Notes: generated by a model not told the origin, from the letters alone. A DNA stretch of 64,000 nt from Epiperipatus broadwayi (GCA_028023455.1 JAQFVV010012490.1:2112001-2176000); one strand, 5' to 3'; counted from the first letter of the stretch, positions 25,619 through 37,740 are shown. Numbers and translations: made by a program.

Positions 25619-25742
25619 TGAAAGGATAGATTCATTCTATCTTTTCACAAAGACTTTATCTTGTGTTTGGAAAGTGAGAGTATTCATAGTTAAAATCCAC
25701 AAAGCACATGTGCATTAGCTTAATGCTGATTATTATTAAAGT
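25619..25742. mobile_element. Partial second copy of the 25.2-kb foldback MITE
   Basis: The sequence 25619-25742 repeats the central part and right arm of the neighbouring element with few differences. It includes GAAAGGATAGATTCATTC, ACTTTAT.TTGTGT, GGAAAGTGAG.GTATTCAT and CCACAAAGC.CATGTGCATT. The outermost part of the right arm and the whole left arm are missing. Upstream (25575-25600) CGCTCTCATTTCCAAAAGC is an inverted, diverged echo of the central GGAAAGTGAGAG string. Confidence 0.75.
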
Positions 25743-26219
25743 AATTATTAGTGCACTTCTTATGCAGTAGGACTAAACCAGAAAAAATTAGTTGAAAAAT
25801 ATTTTTATTGTGACATAGCATATGTCAGTGCCTATATGCCTGAATATATCAACAATTAAACAGGCAAATTACTCTTGGATGAAAATGACAAAGAATATTT
25901 AAAAGGTGTTAAAAGCCGAATGCATAACATAATAGTATTTTTATCAACCACAAGATCCTACAACCTCATTCAATTCCCAAAAATTTGAGATTTCAACATA
26001 GTAGTCATATTATTATCTAAATTTAAAAAAATGAAGATATAATGTAATTTTGGGGAAATGTGAGCAGATAAATAATAAAAATCCTTTTTATTAAGGATTT
26101 CAATAATTGATCGTGTAAATTATTCAAAGCAATGCAATGTAGCAGCAACAGCTGAAGATATACAGTACTTGTACAAAACAAATTCAATTTATCAAAAATG
26201 GAAAAATAAAAGCATAAGT

Positions 26220-26500
26220 ATTATCTTAAAGTGATATATGAGTGCAAAAGTTAGTAAAAGAGTTGATGGAATGACAAGAAGATATGAACTGGAACTGGGG
26301 ATGCATGGTATAATGCAGATAGCCAAAAGTTAATATATTTTAGCAGCACAAATAATTTAATCAATTATCAGAAAAGACAAGTGGACATCATAAATGTAAA
26401 TGCTTTTAATGCTTGAGAATTTATAAAAGTTTGAGTACAAGAAATGGTAAGTATGAGCATGATCCATAGACTTGAGTACATAAACATCATCTGACACAAT
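26220..26500 (+). pseudogene. Decayed RTE-like endonuclease fragment
   Basis: A plus-strand reading with several frame changes gives VSKRVDGMTRRYELELGMHG followed by NNLINYQKRQVDI and, further on, DHQMHYI. This resembles the G.HG..N.NG..L..FC..N.L segment and the following QIDHI of APE-type endonucleases from RTE-like LINEs. Stops are frequent. It may belong with the RT fragment at 30.1 kb, separated by later insertions, but this is inferred only from order and strand. Confidence 0.4.
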
Positions 26501-27875
26501 TATTGATCACCAAATGCACTATATCTTTGATCAAAAGAAATAATGAAAAATCATTATAAAGTATAATATTCATGAAAAAGATGATCTAAACAGATCATCA
26601 GCTTTTGGTTGTGAAAATGAAGATATTAGATAATAAATATGAAAAATATTAATTTGGATAATTGAGTATAGTGGCATATATAGATAATGACCATAATTAA
26701 AAATCAAAATGTTGGAGATAACAAGTAGACCACAGAGTTAAAAGAAAATAAAGATGGGTGATTGGTTAATGGGGAAAATAATGATCATGATTGATGAAAA
26801 TCAAAGATTAAAAATTATAATCTTCAAAAATATGCAGAATTGAAATGAGCATTACCAAAAAAAGTGAGGAAGAACAAACAGCAATCTAAAAACTTAGGCC
26901 AGAACTTGGAAGAAGGATGAGTGTAAAAATATTACAAAAATGTATCAGATTTAAAAAAAAACACAAAATAGTTTAAACTAAAATTATTATTCATTTAGGA
27001 CATATTTACTGTTTAACTATTAACAAAATATAAAAAAAAACTGTAGAGATTCTAACTATGAGACAGATTCACAAATCAACAATCACTAATTACATGCTTT
27101 ATATTTTGTATGTGCCCACATTTAAAAAGATCAGCAGTCCCCTTGCAAAGCAGTTGAGTGCAGCAATCATGAATTATTCTGAAGCTGTAGATGAGTCACA
27201 GAAAGATGAAATCCAGCTAATTTTATTGTTGAATTTGAGAAAACAAATTTAGTAGTAATCCTCATATGAATTAATTTTTTTATGCCATAATTGTAGATTC
27301 CTGGTTGAACATTTCTGATAGAGAGTGTTATATGGTGAAATTATATTTTGAATTATTGGAAAATCTGATCTATTTCACTATTTTCTATACCCTTTCTGTG
27401 AAGCATTTTTTTTATCTATTTGATGAAGGAATGTGTGAAAGAAAAGTAAGCAATTGAAATGAGTGAACAAGAGCATATCATTAAAATTTCTCATGGTAAT
27501 ATTAAATTGAATATAGAGAAGTTTAGTGTGTGATTTTTTTTTCCTCCAGAGGCACAATATTCAACAGCAGAATATGCTATGCAATGGAAGCCATCCATTC
27601 CTAAGATTAATTTTGATCTAACTTTAGCAAAATGAGAAAAATAAGCTATGATCCAGGTTACTCCTGAATAGCATGGAGTAAAATTTTGTTTGATTCTATT
27701 TTTACAAAAAGTTATTTTCATATTATAAAATGATTCCCTACTGTTTAGATAAAAAATTAAGCAAAGTCTTCATTGAATTAGGAATAAGATCCAGTTCTTT
27801 AAAAAGATTTCCAATCTTTTCATATCATTATTGAGAAACTTTTCTATTTTTAAAAAAAAAATCTCTTTTGAGAAA
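26500..27875. other. No clear gene; probable LINE linker remnants
   Basis: The plus strand has weakly coding-like A-rich sequence that could be the endonuclease-RT linker of an old LINE. An open frame at 27058-27252 has no recognised domain. Nothing else was seen. Confidence 0.35.
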
Positions 27876-27879
27876 TCAA

Positions 27880-28285
27880 AATAATATCGGCAGCAAAAAA
27901 TGAATTTCCTTCATTTCTATCATCTAACATTAAATATTGAATGTCATTAAAATAATTAAACTTTATTTAAATTTTCAAATTACATTCAGCTGTAATACAA
28001 AGATTAGTATATACACAACATTTCAAGAGGTATTATTCTCTATTCTTCATGTGTTGCTGGTCTGACCAGTGACAGTACTAGCATAAAATTCAAACTTGAA
28101 CCCTTAGATTCTTGAATATTGAATTTTTAAGATAACACTCTAATCAATTGAGCCATCCTGCCAAAGGCAAGGAGTCAATAGAAATTTCATATACTTATCA
28201 ATGAGATTCCTTCTGATTTCCCCACTTTTTCATAAAAGCAAAGTTAATTAGTAGTTTCCATATGTTATGTATAGTCTAAAGTTTG
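27880..28285 (-). mobile_element. Penelope-like 3' end, minus strand, with tRNA-like segment
   Basis: On the minus strand from 28285, the sequence repeats the last PLE codons (TATACATAAC.TATGGAAAC, then CTT.TATGAAAAAGTGGGG and AATCAGAAGGAATCTCAT). Next comes a tRNA-like segment: A box TGGCTCAATTGATTAGAGTG (28155-28136), B box GGTTCAAGTTTGAAT (28102-28088), spacing 53 nt, in the tRNA range. Then the shared tail follows with GTCACTGGTCAGACCAGC, TAATACCTCTTGAAA and the TTTGAAAATTTAAATA block. This is the copy with the best A box. It stands back to back with the plus-strand PLE fragment beginning about 50 bp away. Confidence 0.75.
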
Positions 28286-28334
28286 ATATAGTATCAGGTC
28301 CATATTGAACATTTAGTATTTTCCTGAAGCTTTG

Positions 28335-28690
28335 TGATAATGGTAATTTAATTGTAAATACCATGTGAATGTGGAAGTGTATATTGGCAAGACCAGTCAC
28401 CCCATTGAATAAAGATAACAAGAGCTTAAAATGATGTTTAGAAGAGAGAAAGCAGATGTGTTTAAGGTAGCAGACCATCTGTCACTGATCAAGCTAACAA
28501 TACCTGAAGAAGAGAGAAGAATGAATAATATCAAACCATTGTGCATGAAGTAATCTGTGTGCTATTACTAACAGTTGAATATAATTTGAAAATTTGAATA
28601 AAGTTAATTTGTTCTAATGGCATTCAATACTTAATATTAGATGATTGAAATGGTGTGGTACATATATAAAAACAACTAAAGTACTATTGT
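28335..28690 (+). mobile_element. Penelope-like fragment, plus strand, internally deleted
   Basis: From about 28345, AAATACCATGTGAATGTGG and TATATTGGCAAGACCAG match the GIY-YIG block of the 22-24 kb PLE (here the second motif encodes YIG, then K). Coding similarity continues through GAAAGCAGATGTGTTTAAGG to about 28480. Then it jumps directly to GTCACTGATCAAGC and CCTGAAGAAGAGAGAA, skipping the last about 250 nt of the ORF and the tRNA-like segment. The shared 3' tail follows to about 28690. It is inverted relative to the adjacent copy at 27.88-28.29 kb. Confidence 0.7.
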
Positions 28691-28899
28691 CACAAATCTT
28701 CAGAAAACAATTTCCATCATTGTTTTGAAAATATCTACTAATAAAGTGATGAAAGAACTTAAATCTATTGAAGACCATTTTATAAAATTTTGTATCTATT
28801 ACAATTAACAGTATCATTTGAATTTTCCTATAGGGAGCATTTTGTCAAATAAATTAATGGTTTTCCAACAATTAATTTAGAAACTTTTAGAACACCATT

Positions 28900-29300
28900 T
28901 TTTCCCCCAAACAGATTTATAAGCTGAGATCAATTAAGATCATTCCAGTATTTAATTTATTTTGAAAGCATTTTTCAAACTTATTCACAGAAGCTTCTTT
29001 CTAGCTTAAATCCAGTCTGATAAAGTTCTTGTTAATATGATACTTTCAGAAAGCTTGCAGAAAACATATAATAATAATAATAATAATATTGAGTGATACA
29101 TTTTTGGATTATTTCTTAGTTTAATTTTAAGACTGATTTATGTTTGCTTTAATGCCAAATTTTTATAAAAAATATTACTGAATGGTTTCACCAATCATGC
29201 TATCTGGATCTGGGACTTTGCCTGGTTTAAAACAATTGATGGCAAATTCAATGGCTTTTTTCATTCTACAGCCCTTGGATTTAAAAGTCTGATATATTAG
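28900..29300 (-). pseudogene. Decayed LINE fragment (RT entry region)
   Basis: On the minus strand MKKAIEFAINCFKPGKVPDP (about 29265-29205), followed by DSMIGETIQ, resembles the ..A...LK.GKAPGPD.I..E.. block that begins many non-LTR reverse transcriptases. Downstream sequence to 28900 is too degraded to follow, though short RT-like strings occur. Frame breaks are present. The clade cannot be named. Confidence 0.45.
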
Positions 29301-29559
29301 ATTGGTGATGTCATTACAAGTAATAGTAGTAATTTTTTTACAGATTTTTTACATCCACCAAGCTTTTGGAAGTGATCAAACCTTATAAGTAGATCTGATA
29401 AAGTTTTGTTTCTCCATTGTCTCCCTCTTCACTTTTTTTTAATATATATTTCCAGATCATTGACAGACTAAAATTGGTTATAAAAATCACTGCTGGTTAA
29501 TCACAACCTGAAATGGATTGCCTTCAATATTCACAAAGAATGGATTCCCTGTTAGCTAT

Positions 29560-30100
29560 TACGAGTTCATTAAATCTATCATGAACTTTCTAGCTGCTAT
29601 TATAATAAAAGAAAATTAAGAGGTTCTAATATTTTTTCAATATATTTATTATATCAATTCCAATTAAATGGAGAATTTGTGAAGAAATGTAGAAAGCTGA
29701 CACACTAATATTTATGTATCAATAAAAGAATATGACTTATCATTATTAAGATGTGAAATCATAAGGGCCATATCAGGGATAGCTAGTAGAGATTACCAAA
29801 ACTAGAAAAAGTATTATGAGGATTATTTCAAGAAATGTAGTCTTAGTCAATAATAGATTAGAGAAAGTCATTTTGCCTATGTATGATAATGGAGATTGTC
29901 CAAAGATTGGATTGCAGCAATATTTTTGCAATATCAAAGAAGTTAGATCAACAAGATGTTAAAGTAGTTTTGGATGACATACTGGCAAAGAGTAGAATGG
30001 AAGTTGGAAGTTATATGCAGGCTTTAGACTTTGATAAGAAACAAAAGGTCAAATATCCAATCTAAATATAATCATATAATCATCAATAATACATGTTGAG
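29560..30100. other. No clear gene
   Basis: A 60-codon plus-strand open frame (29883-30065) lies just upstream of an RT remnant and may be part of the same dead element, but it shows no motif I can name. Confidence 0.35.
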
Positions 30101-30400
30101 AGTTGTCAGGACAAAGTCAGATTAGTTTCAAATATGTAATGAGTTTAGATAGGGTCATATATTGCCATTATATTTATTCAATATTGTATGAGAAAAGTTT
30201 TGAATATTTTTCAGAAAGGATTCTTTACTGAAGGAAGATTGTATGCAATTTATAATATGAGAATATATATAGCAAAAGCAACAAAGAATCTACAGGATCT
30301 GTGTAATTGATTTATAAGAGCAGGAATAAAATATGAACAAAAGCTAAATATAAAAGACAAATGTAATTTGATTTTCTGGGGAATAATATCTGATTGGAAC
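30100..30400 (+). pseudogene. Decayed RT palm fragment, plus strand
   Basis: Plus-strand sequence gives, with frame changes, a CVISPYLFNI-like string (about 30153-30190), which matches the RT box before the YADD motif. It is followed by RLYAIYNMRIYIAKATKNLQ and IKYEQKLNIKDKC (30230-30365). In functional relatives these positions read ..RYADD..L.A.....LQ and G..LN..K.K, so the catalytic box is lost. It is an old LINE remnant, perhaps the downstream part of the element whose endonuclease trace is at 26.2 kb. Confidence 0.45.
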
Positions 30401-30659
30401 AGTTTTGGGATTGTCTATCTGGACTTAAGGCTAGATCAAAATAGAGAATATCATAAAGAAAGAAATATATGACTACTGTTAATATTAAAGTATTTATAAA
30501 AATGGTGATCAGATGAAAAAATGAAGACCTAAGTATACTAACAAAATGTGAACTAACTGAAAGCTTAAAAGTGGCCCAATGTACGGATAGAAAGCATAGA
30601 CAATGAAGGAACAAGAAAGAGCAAAGATTGATAGTTTTGAAATGAAGGATTACTAAAAT

Positions 30660-31660
30660 ATAACTTAAGTCCCTCGGATGGATAAGAGAGCTAATGCATA
30701 AGTTTTAGTAAAAGCATGAGATAAGTATATTGTAATTTTATATTTAGTCCATAATGGGTTAAATATAATAGATAGAACTTTTAAAAAATTTTAAGTCAAT
30801 TAAATATAACCTTTAGTAAATAAACTTTACTATTTCTAAGCTATATAAAATCTAAATTATGCACTCTAAAGTATTTATATATCTTTATTAAATATGTTTG
30901 AATGATAATTGCTAAGATAATATCAATTAATTGATTTATTAGTTGTTGAAGTCAGAATTTGATAAAATTTAATTTAAAGTATATTATGTTTTGAGTTGAT
31001 TGTGTTATAAAGAGTTTTTGTTTTGCTATTGTTAAAATATTATTTATTAATCTGTGTTAAAATTCATTTAAAATAATAGTTACTAAAGTATCAGATAATT
31101 CATGTTAATATCTATTTGAAATTAGAATTTAATGTGTTAAGCTTAGGGAAAGCTGATTTGAAATGTTATCTTAAATAAGTTTTAGTAAGTAAATTTAGTG
31201 TTTGCTGTCTTTTTAAAATACTATTTTTTTTTAACCTGCAGTAAATTTTATAAGTCCCTTTAATCATTTCCGTGTATATGTGTATGGATATATGTGACCT
31301 AATTATCTTTCAAAATAATATATTTTATAAATATTTTAATATTATAGTGATTTATTGATAATCTCTTAGGTAAAAAGTATTTATTTTAAAGTAAAAATGT
31401 ATTTGCTTTAAATTAGGTAGATAATTTTTTTTAAAATAATTAAGATAAAGTTAATAAAATTAATTATTCTCACTATCTAAACAACATGTTTATATCTATT
31501 CTTAGATGTCTTAATTAACAAGAGATCAATGTCAAATTCATTTTATGCAACCACAAAATTAATTGGTGATTAAGTAAAGTCATGTGACAAACGACTTCTG
31601 TTCTAATTTACTTTCATTACCCAAACTAATAGCAAATTTCACCAATCTCATAAAGACTTG
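30660..31660. other. A+T-rich DNA, no gene seen
   Basis: No feature recognised in this stretch. Confidence 0.6.
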
Positions 31661-31676
31661 TCAAATATGCCTAGCA

Positions 31677-31735
31677 CAGGGGTCCCCAACCTTTATGCAT
31701 TTAAGAGCACATTCTATAATACAGGCCAGGTCCTG
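31677..31735. mobile_element. 59-bp hAT-type miniature element
   Basis: The left end, CAGGGGTCCCCAACCTTT, is the typical terminus of Charlie-like hAT transposons, and the right end finishes ..CAGGTCCTG. The element is bracketed by perfect 8-bp copies of GCCTAGCA (31669-31676 and 31736-31743), matching the hAT target-site length. The two ends share only CAGG plus scattered bases, so the right end is diverged or the element is an extreme internal deletion. It has no coding capacity. Confidence 0.7.
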
Positions 31736-31744
31736 GCCTAGCAT

Positions 31745-33115
31745 ATCTATAATCTTAAACTCAAGTCAGATCATTACAGACTTAAGAGTTTTCTTTCTGA
31801 CCCACAGCCAATTCATCTGGACAACCAATATTAATAGATATGTAGTATCTAGATACCACCAATTGGTTAATCTGGATTGATCTAGATATGTGTATCATAT
31901 TGACTATAAAAATGAAAATATTGCTATACAAGCATAATCTATGGATTACCTTTGTCTTTTTTTAATCATTATCAACTCCTTTTTCCAAAGTTCGTTTTAT
32001 TCTACTCCTATCAAAATAATAGTCCTTTAACATATCATGATTAACAAATACTAAACCAAAAACAATGCAAACAATTCATGATTAACTTTTTTTTCTTTTT
32101 CTGTAAGTAGGTCATTAAACAAAATCATAAACCATGTCTCATATACAAATTACATAATAGTTTTCTTTCCTTATTTACAAAATGATAAAGCTCTAAATAT
32201 TGTTGCAACTCTGAAGATCTTAACAGATTGCTTAAAAAATAATTTATTAAATATACTTTTACTAAAAATAAATAAAAAGAATATCTTATGCTTTTGAAAA
32301 CCACTTAAATGACATTCTAATATTCAAAGTACTCTGACTGCTTACTCTTTCCAACTAAATTGTGATTCCAGGCAATCATATGAACTATACTCTCCTATTC
32401 ATCAACTTTCCAATTTATAGCATATAAAAGTAGATGATGATTATTTTTTCACATGTGGTCTGAAATGATGTTTTGGCATTGACACAACTAATACCAAATT
32501 CATTCTATATCCACGGTCAAACAGCATAGATATCAGTAATAATACATTAAATATATATATAACAAATACAAAAAAAAAACTATGAAATAAAAAAACAATA
32601 AAGATAATATATATGGAGAGATTTTCCATAAGGATTATTAGCTAGAGGAAGGGGGGCTCAATATAAACTTCAATGACATAAAAAGATAAGATGGCAGTTG
32701 TATTATCAGCTCTTGAAAATATATAAATCCTGTTCTATCCTATTCAAATTTTGGAAATGTTTTTAATTTGTTTCATTCTTTTTTTTTTTTTTTTAAAGCT
32801 CATGAATAATTCCATTTACTTCAAAATTATAACTTTTTGACATTGTAACCATTAAATCTTAGCAACAATACAACAAAAATAAAATCTAATTTATGAATTC
32901 TATTACAATATATTATATAATAACGTATAAATAAAAGACAATAAAACATTATCCAGAATAAAGTATTTATTATCAATTGGAGAAGTGTAAATGACAAATT
33001 TTTATTTATTAATAGTAATAATATATTATTGTACCTTTTGTTAAGTTTCAGTGCATATATCAAGTATGAAATCTAATTTATTTTAATGAATTAATAGAAA
33101 GTAAATTGCCTTAGA
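31745..33115. other. A+T-rich DNA, no gene seen
   Basis: No coding or structural feature recognised. Confidence 0.6.
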
Positions 33116-33117
33116 CA

Positions 33118-33193
<76 letters not shown>
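33118..33193. repeat. (AAT)n microsatellite
   Basis: About 25 uninterrupted AAT units. It is probably length-polymorphic. Confidence 0.98.
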
Positions 33194-33194
<1 letters not shown>

Positions 33195-33195
<1 letters not shown>

Positions 33196-35250
33196 CTAAA
33201 AGCATCAATACTGAAAATTTATGCATATAAGTACATCAGGAATTGATGTAATTTCCACAAAAAGTGTTTATACTGCATTTTTATTATCAATGTACAATGC
33301 TGAAAAAAAAAATTGAAATAGGAGCTACTAATTTCTTTCTATATATATTTCTGGCAGATAGTACTCTATTTAATTTTCAAAACTCAGCTCAAAAAAATGA
33401 AAAGATTATAAATTATAATTATTTATTAGATAGAAACCTATTATTAATTGTTTAAAAAAATCATATAATTAATTGCTCAGAAGAACTCAGTAAAGTTTGA
33501 ATGTCCAAATGATAGGTTGAGTAAAAACAATTCCATTTAACTGTTTGAGTTTTTTTTTTTTTTTCACTTTATCTAGATGACAGTGAATTCAAAAATCTCT
33601 TAACATCAACACTCTACAAATGTGCTAAACTCTATGAAGCACTACATTAAATAAAAATTTTAAAATATCAAAATTAATATAATTGTCATCCAATTCTGCT
33701 TTACCAACTCTCTAGTGATTTGAATATTTATGTGAATGAAAAATATTTTAATATCAGAAGATATACACTCCACTAATAAATTTTGTAAGTAAAATGATCT
33801 GAAACAGAATAACGGAATTTAAAAATTTTAGTCCAATCTGCTCGACTTAAACAATGAATAATAATGTTGAAATAAAACAACTGAAAACTGTTAATTCATC
33901 ATGTTCCTTGAATAAGATCATTATTTGGAATCAACCAAATGAATTAACTAATATATATCTTCCACAAATTACAAATAGTCTGTATCTACTATAAATGCTG
34001 AAATAAATTGAATGTTAGCATTACTGATATTTCCTCATATTGCCTCATTGCAGCTTATCAAACCATCATAGCTTGACTATATCACAGTGGCTGATGTCAT
34101 TAGTTACACCCCATTCACTTGGTTATGACACTAGTTATATCAATTACAACAAATTTAAAAAATAATAATAACTTTTGCAAATCTAAAATTTACAAAACAA
34201 ATGGTCAAAAAAAAAAAAAAGGTTAAAAAAGAATATGAAAAAAAACTAAGGAGAAGTTAAGATTATGATAATATAATAAAGTACAGAAGTACATTAAGAA
34301 ATAGGAAGTAAACCAAGCTGACAGAGAAAACAAAGAAGAATCTGAGTAGTAAGACTATGATTAATGTGTGTTTTGAGGTGCATGTGAAGTTAAATAAGAT
34401 ATATTTTACAATAATTGTATAAGTCATAAATATTGTGGAATTTCAATTTATTATATTCAAAAAAATTTAAATAAATTCAAAAAACTGTATCCACATGGAC
34501 AAATTTTTGTATAGTCAATTGCTAGAGAGATTACATTATTTCAGACTTAAAAGGCAAAATAATCAATTCATCAAACTATTTCCACAGGTGAGAGTTGATC
34601 CAGGAATATTAGTTCTTAAGTCCACCAAGTGCTAAACTGTGCAGGGATAATTCAAATGATTTTTTGAAAATGTAGTACATGTCCATTAGTAAGTACAATT
34701 CAAATAATGGTTGATATGATTTTAACTATTTCAAAATATTAATTTAAAGAGAAATATTTTTATATATAAAAAAAGAACAAGATTATTAAATATTAGAAAA
34801 TGGAACATTTAATATCACTTTTCTTTTAATATTTATAAATGTCAAAAGTTTGCAGAAAAAGACAGTACAAAAATAAATTATTAAGCTACAATGTTTTGGG
34901 TATATTATGAAATGATTTAACTAAAACTTGTAAGATACCACATTAAAATTGTATGCCATATTCACCTAAACATATTTCTGTGTACATTGTACACTTATAA
35001 TATCTATTTTTACTTCTGTCAGATACAGTAATATTAAGTAAATCAAATCAATGAATGAACATGTTAATAGCCAATTGAAAACTATGAAATTGCATGGTTC
35101 CTGCGAACTCACTAGAAGGTTGATATTATCTGGATAACTTACTACCTTTAAAATGTATATACAATTCATTCTAAAACTACATTCAATATCATTTTAATTT
35201 CTATCTTTTATTGTCACTTTAATCATTTTTATAAATTGCAGTATATAATT
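33195..35250. other. A+T-rich DNA, no gene seen
   Basis: No recognisable feature on either strand; short open frames only. Confidence 0.55.
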
Positions 35251-35256
35251 TAAGTA

Positions 35257-36437
35257 CACCTGGGTCTCATTTTATGCGGATATTTTTAATGCAACTTTGA
35301 AGTTATGCGATTCATGATTCTTCTTAATATCTTTTTAAGTGGGTTTCTTTTATGCGATAAAGAAGTTCATATTTCACTATATTTATTAGATATCAAAAAA
35401 TTTAAATTATTAATAACTTATTTTGACATGAAATACTTTTTTTTAAAAAAATATATAACGTTATATTAGCAGCTAATGTGAATATGGCCTGAAGCTATTT
35501 AGAATCTTACTTATGAGTAAATAATAATAAATTTATACTTGCGAATATAAAAATATCGCAATAAATATTCAAAATTTTAAACTTTTAAAACAGATTTTGT
35601 TAGATATAACAGAAAGAAATACTCTTTTAGATTTTTAAAAATAATCAGACATAATGAAGATTTTGTTGATTTTGTAAACTGAAAATAATCTCTAAAAATG
35701 ATAATATATAAATCTTTTTGTTTTGATTGTGATCTCATTTTTTTAATATAGAAACAAAATGTGAACATTTAAAATTTCAGTAGTAAACAAAAATATCTAT
35801 CAAATGAAGACAAATTTATTTTCTGATAAGTAAAAATTATTTAATCATAGACTTTACGTTGATGTGTGACACAAAGAAAAATGTTAGAAAATGCTGAAAT
35901 CTGAGAGAGTTTGCGCAATGAACAACCTCTTAAATTCCAATGAATGAGAGCTAAATAGCTGTACGTCTGGATATCACAAGCTTTATAAACAATTAGTAAA
36001 ATCATCATCTCAAAGTTTAATCACCGATTACAGTGTTGACAGAAAACCATTAACACATCACAAGACTGACAATGGTGCTAGTTGTACTTCCTCTTATGAT
36101 GAATCTGATTTCTTACCAGTTCACAAATGAACTGCATATTGTCAAATAGCGATAATGATTAAAATATGTATGAAAAAATATAAAATTAAATACTGTAGTT
36201 AATAAAAAAAAAAAGTAAAAAAAAGTTTGTTTTGTATTAATTTTTTTCAAATATTTGAAATTTTTTATTAGTCATACTTTATTTCCTTGTTTTTTTAATG
36301 CAAATTTTAAAGTAATTTTTCCTTGTTGCTTTGCTTTTATGCGATTTCTGAAAATTTCAAGGCAAGTGAAGTCTATTTTTGTATGATTTTTTTAATGCAG
36401 GTTTTCTGTGTCTACCACATAAAATGAGACCCAGGTG
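35257..36437 (+). mobile_element. Pogo/Tigger-type non-autonomous DNA transposon, copy 1
   Basis: The terminal inverted repeats (TIRs) start CACCTGGGTCTCATTTTATG and match the other end over about 20 bp. The element (1181 bp) is flanked by TA on both sides (35255-35256 and 36438-36439), the Tc1/mariner/pogo target. Inside the ends, repeated TTTTATGCGAT strings recall Tigger-type sub-terminal sequence. The interior has no intact frame. Segments such as GAGCTAAATAGCTGT..GTCTGGATATC (about 35945) and CTTCCTCTTATGATGAATCTG (about 36088) recur in copies 2 and 3. Copy 2 carries a recognisable pogo-type transposase N-terminus, which fixes the family. This copy lacks the palindromic cassette found in the other two. 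Confidence 0.8.
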
Positions 36438-36439
36438 TA

Positions 36440-37740
36440 CTATATATATAACCAAATCACATTTAATAAAATTAATATATTCCATAATTTCCCCCCCATT
36501 TTTAGAACTTTGTAAATGACAGTAGTGTTTTGCTTTTTGATATTGACATGTGACCCATAATATAAAATTTTATCTAGAATCCTATAGCTTGAATATGCTA
36601 CTGGCAAAAAAGAATTTATAGATTGTTTTTAATAAAAAGATTCATAAAAAAAACTTAAGTATATTTTAATGCTCTGCTAAAAATAACCTAAAACACTAGA
36701 TAATAGTAATGGCCTGTGCATGCGATTTTGAAGGGAAAAAAGATGATTAAAAAAATAATAAATCTTAATAATATGACCATGCATATTTAAAATGTATGAT
36801 GCAATTTCCAGTCTGTGACTGGAAAAGATAACTTAAAGATTAACATGGAGGTATGCAAATTAGAAATGGATAAACTTAGTCACATATTTTTATTGATTAA
36901 TAATGCAGTTTAATGTATATCAACAATATTTATTCTTAATATACATAAACTAAATTAATATATAAATATGAAAAATAGTATATATATATATTACTTGGAA
37001 GTTCATAAAAAATTTGTGCAATTGAAATAAAAGAGCTGGCCATAATCCATGGACAGTGAGTTCCAGAGTCTGCAACACTTTGCAGGGATATGACAAATAG
37101 TTAAATACATTATATGAAGTTACATATTTACTTACATACAGTTGCTACTGTAACGATCCGGAGAATGGCTTAATGTAAACTGCACTACAGGGCGTCATCT
37201 AGGCATTTGAACCTAGAAAAATTTATAAAGTAGGCAGATATGTAAGTCAAAAAAAAAATTTTTTTTTTATTTTGATTCCGGTCGTTAGCCCATGTCACTA
37301 GCTCAGGGAGTAGCAGAGATTTAATAATATCATATCTTATCTAATTAGATTTCAACATTAAAAAATAAATAAAATAAGCCACTGCCAGTAATTAGCATAC
37401 AAACATTTATTTATGCACATATATATAAGATTTAAAATTATTTTAGTATTAGTTTACATTTTAACATTTAACATTATTTTTAACTTTGATTTTTGACTTT
37501 AATTTACATTTAATTACTATTATATTCTACTTTTACATTTTAATTCGTTGCTCCAGAATTCTCCAAGCGATCAGCTACTTAGAGAGTCATTTATGAATAG
37601 TACTATTAGTGACATTCGTTAGAAGAAATCCTTTATACAGTTCTTTTAAGAACTCTTGTCTTTGTGGATTCGAATAACTATTGGAGACAGCCTAGGAAAA
37701 TTTATTAAATAATCCTCGTTACTATTTAGATATATAAAAA
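36440..37740. other. No gene; isolated LTR-like start
   Basis: Mostly A+T-rich. At 37149 a more mixed stretch begins TGTAACGATCCGGAGAATGG, resembling the TGTAACG starts of some Ty3/gypsy LTRs, but no matching right end, primer-binding site or second LTR was found. Another TGTAACGA occurs at 46540. No coding sequence was recognised. Confidence 0.35.

Noticed and set aside
33118-33193. AAT array as a CRISPR-like or regulatory array
   Set aside because: It is an uninterrupted trinucleotide microsatellite without spacers.
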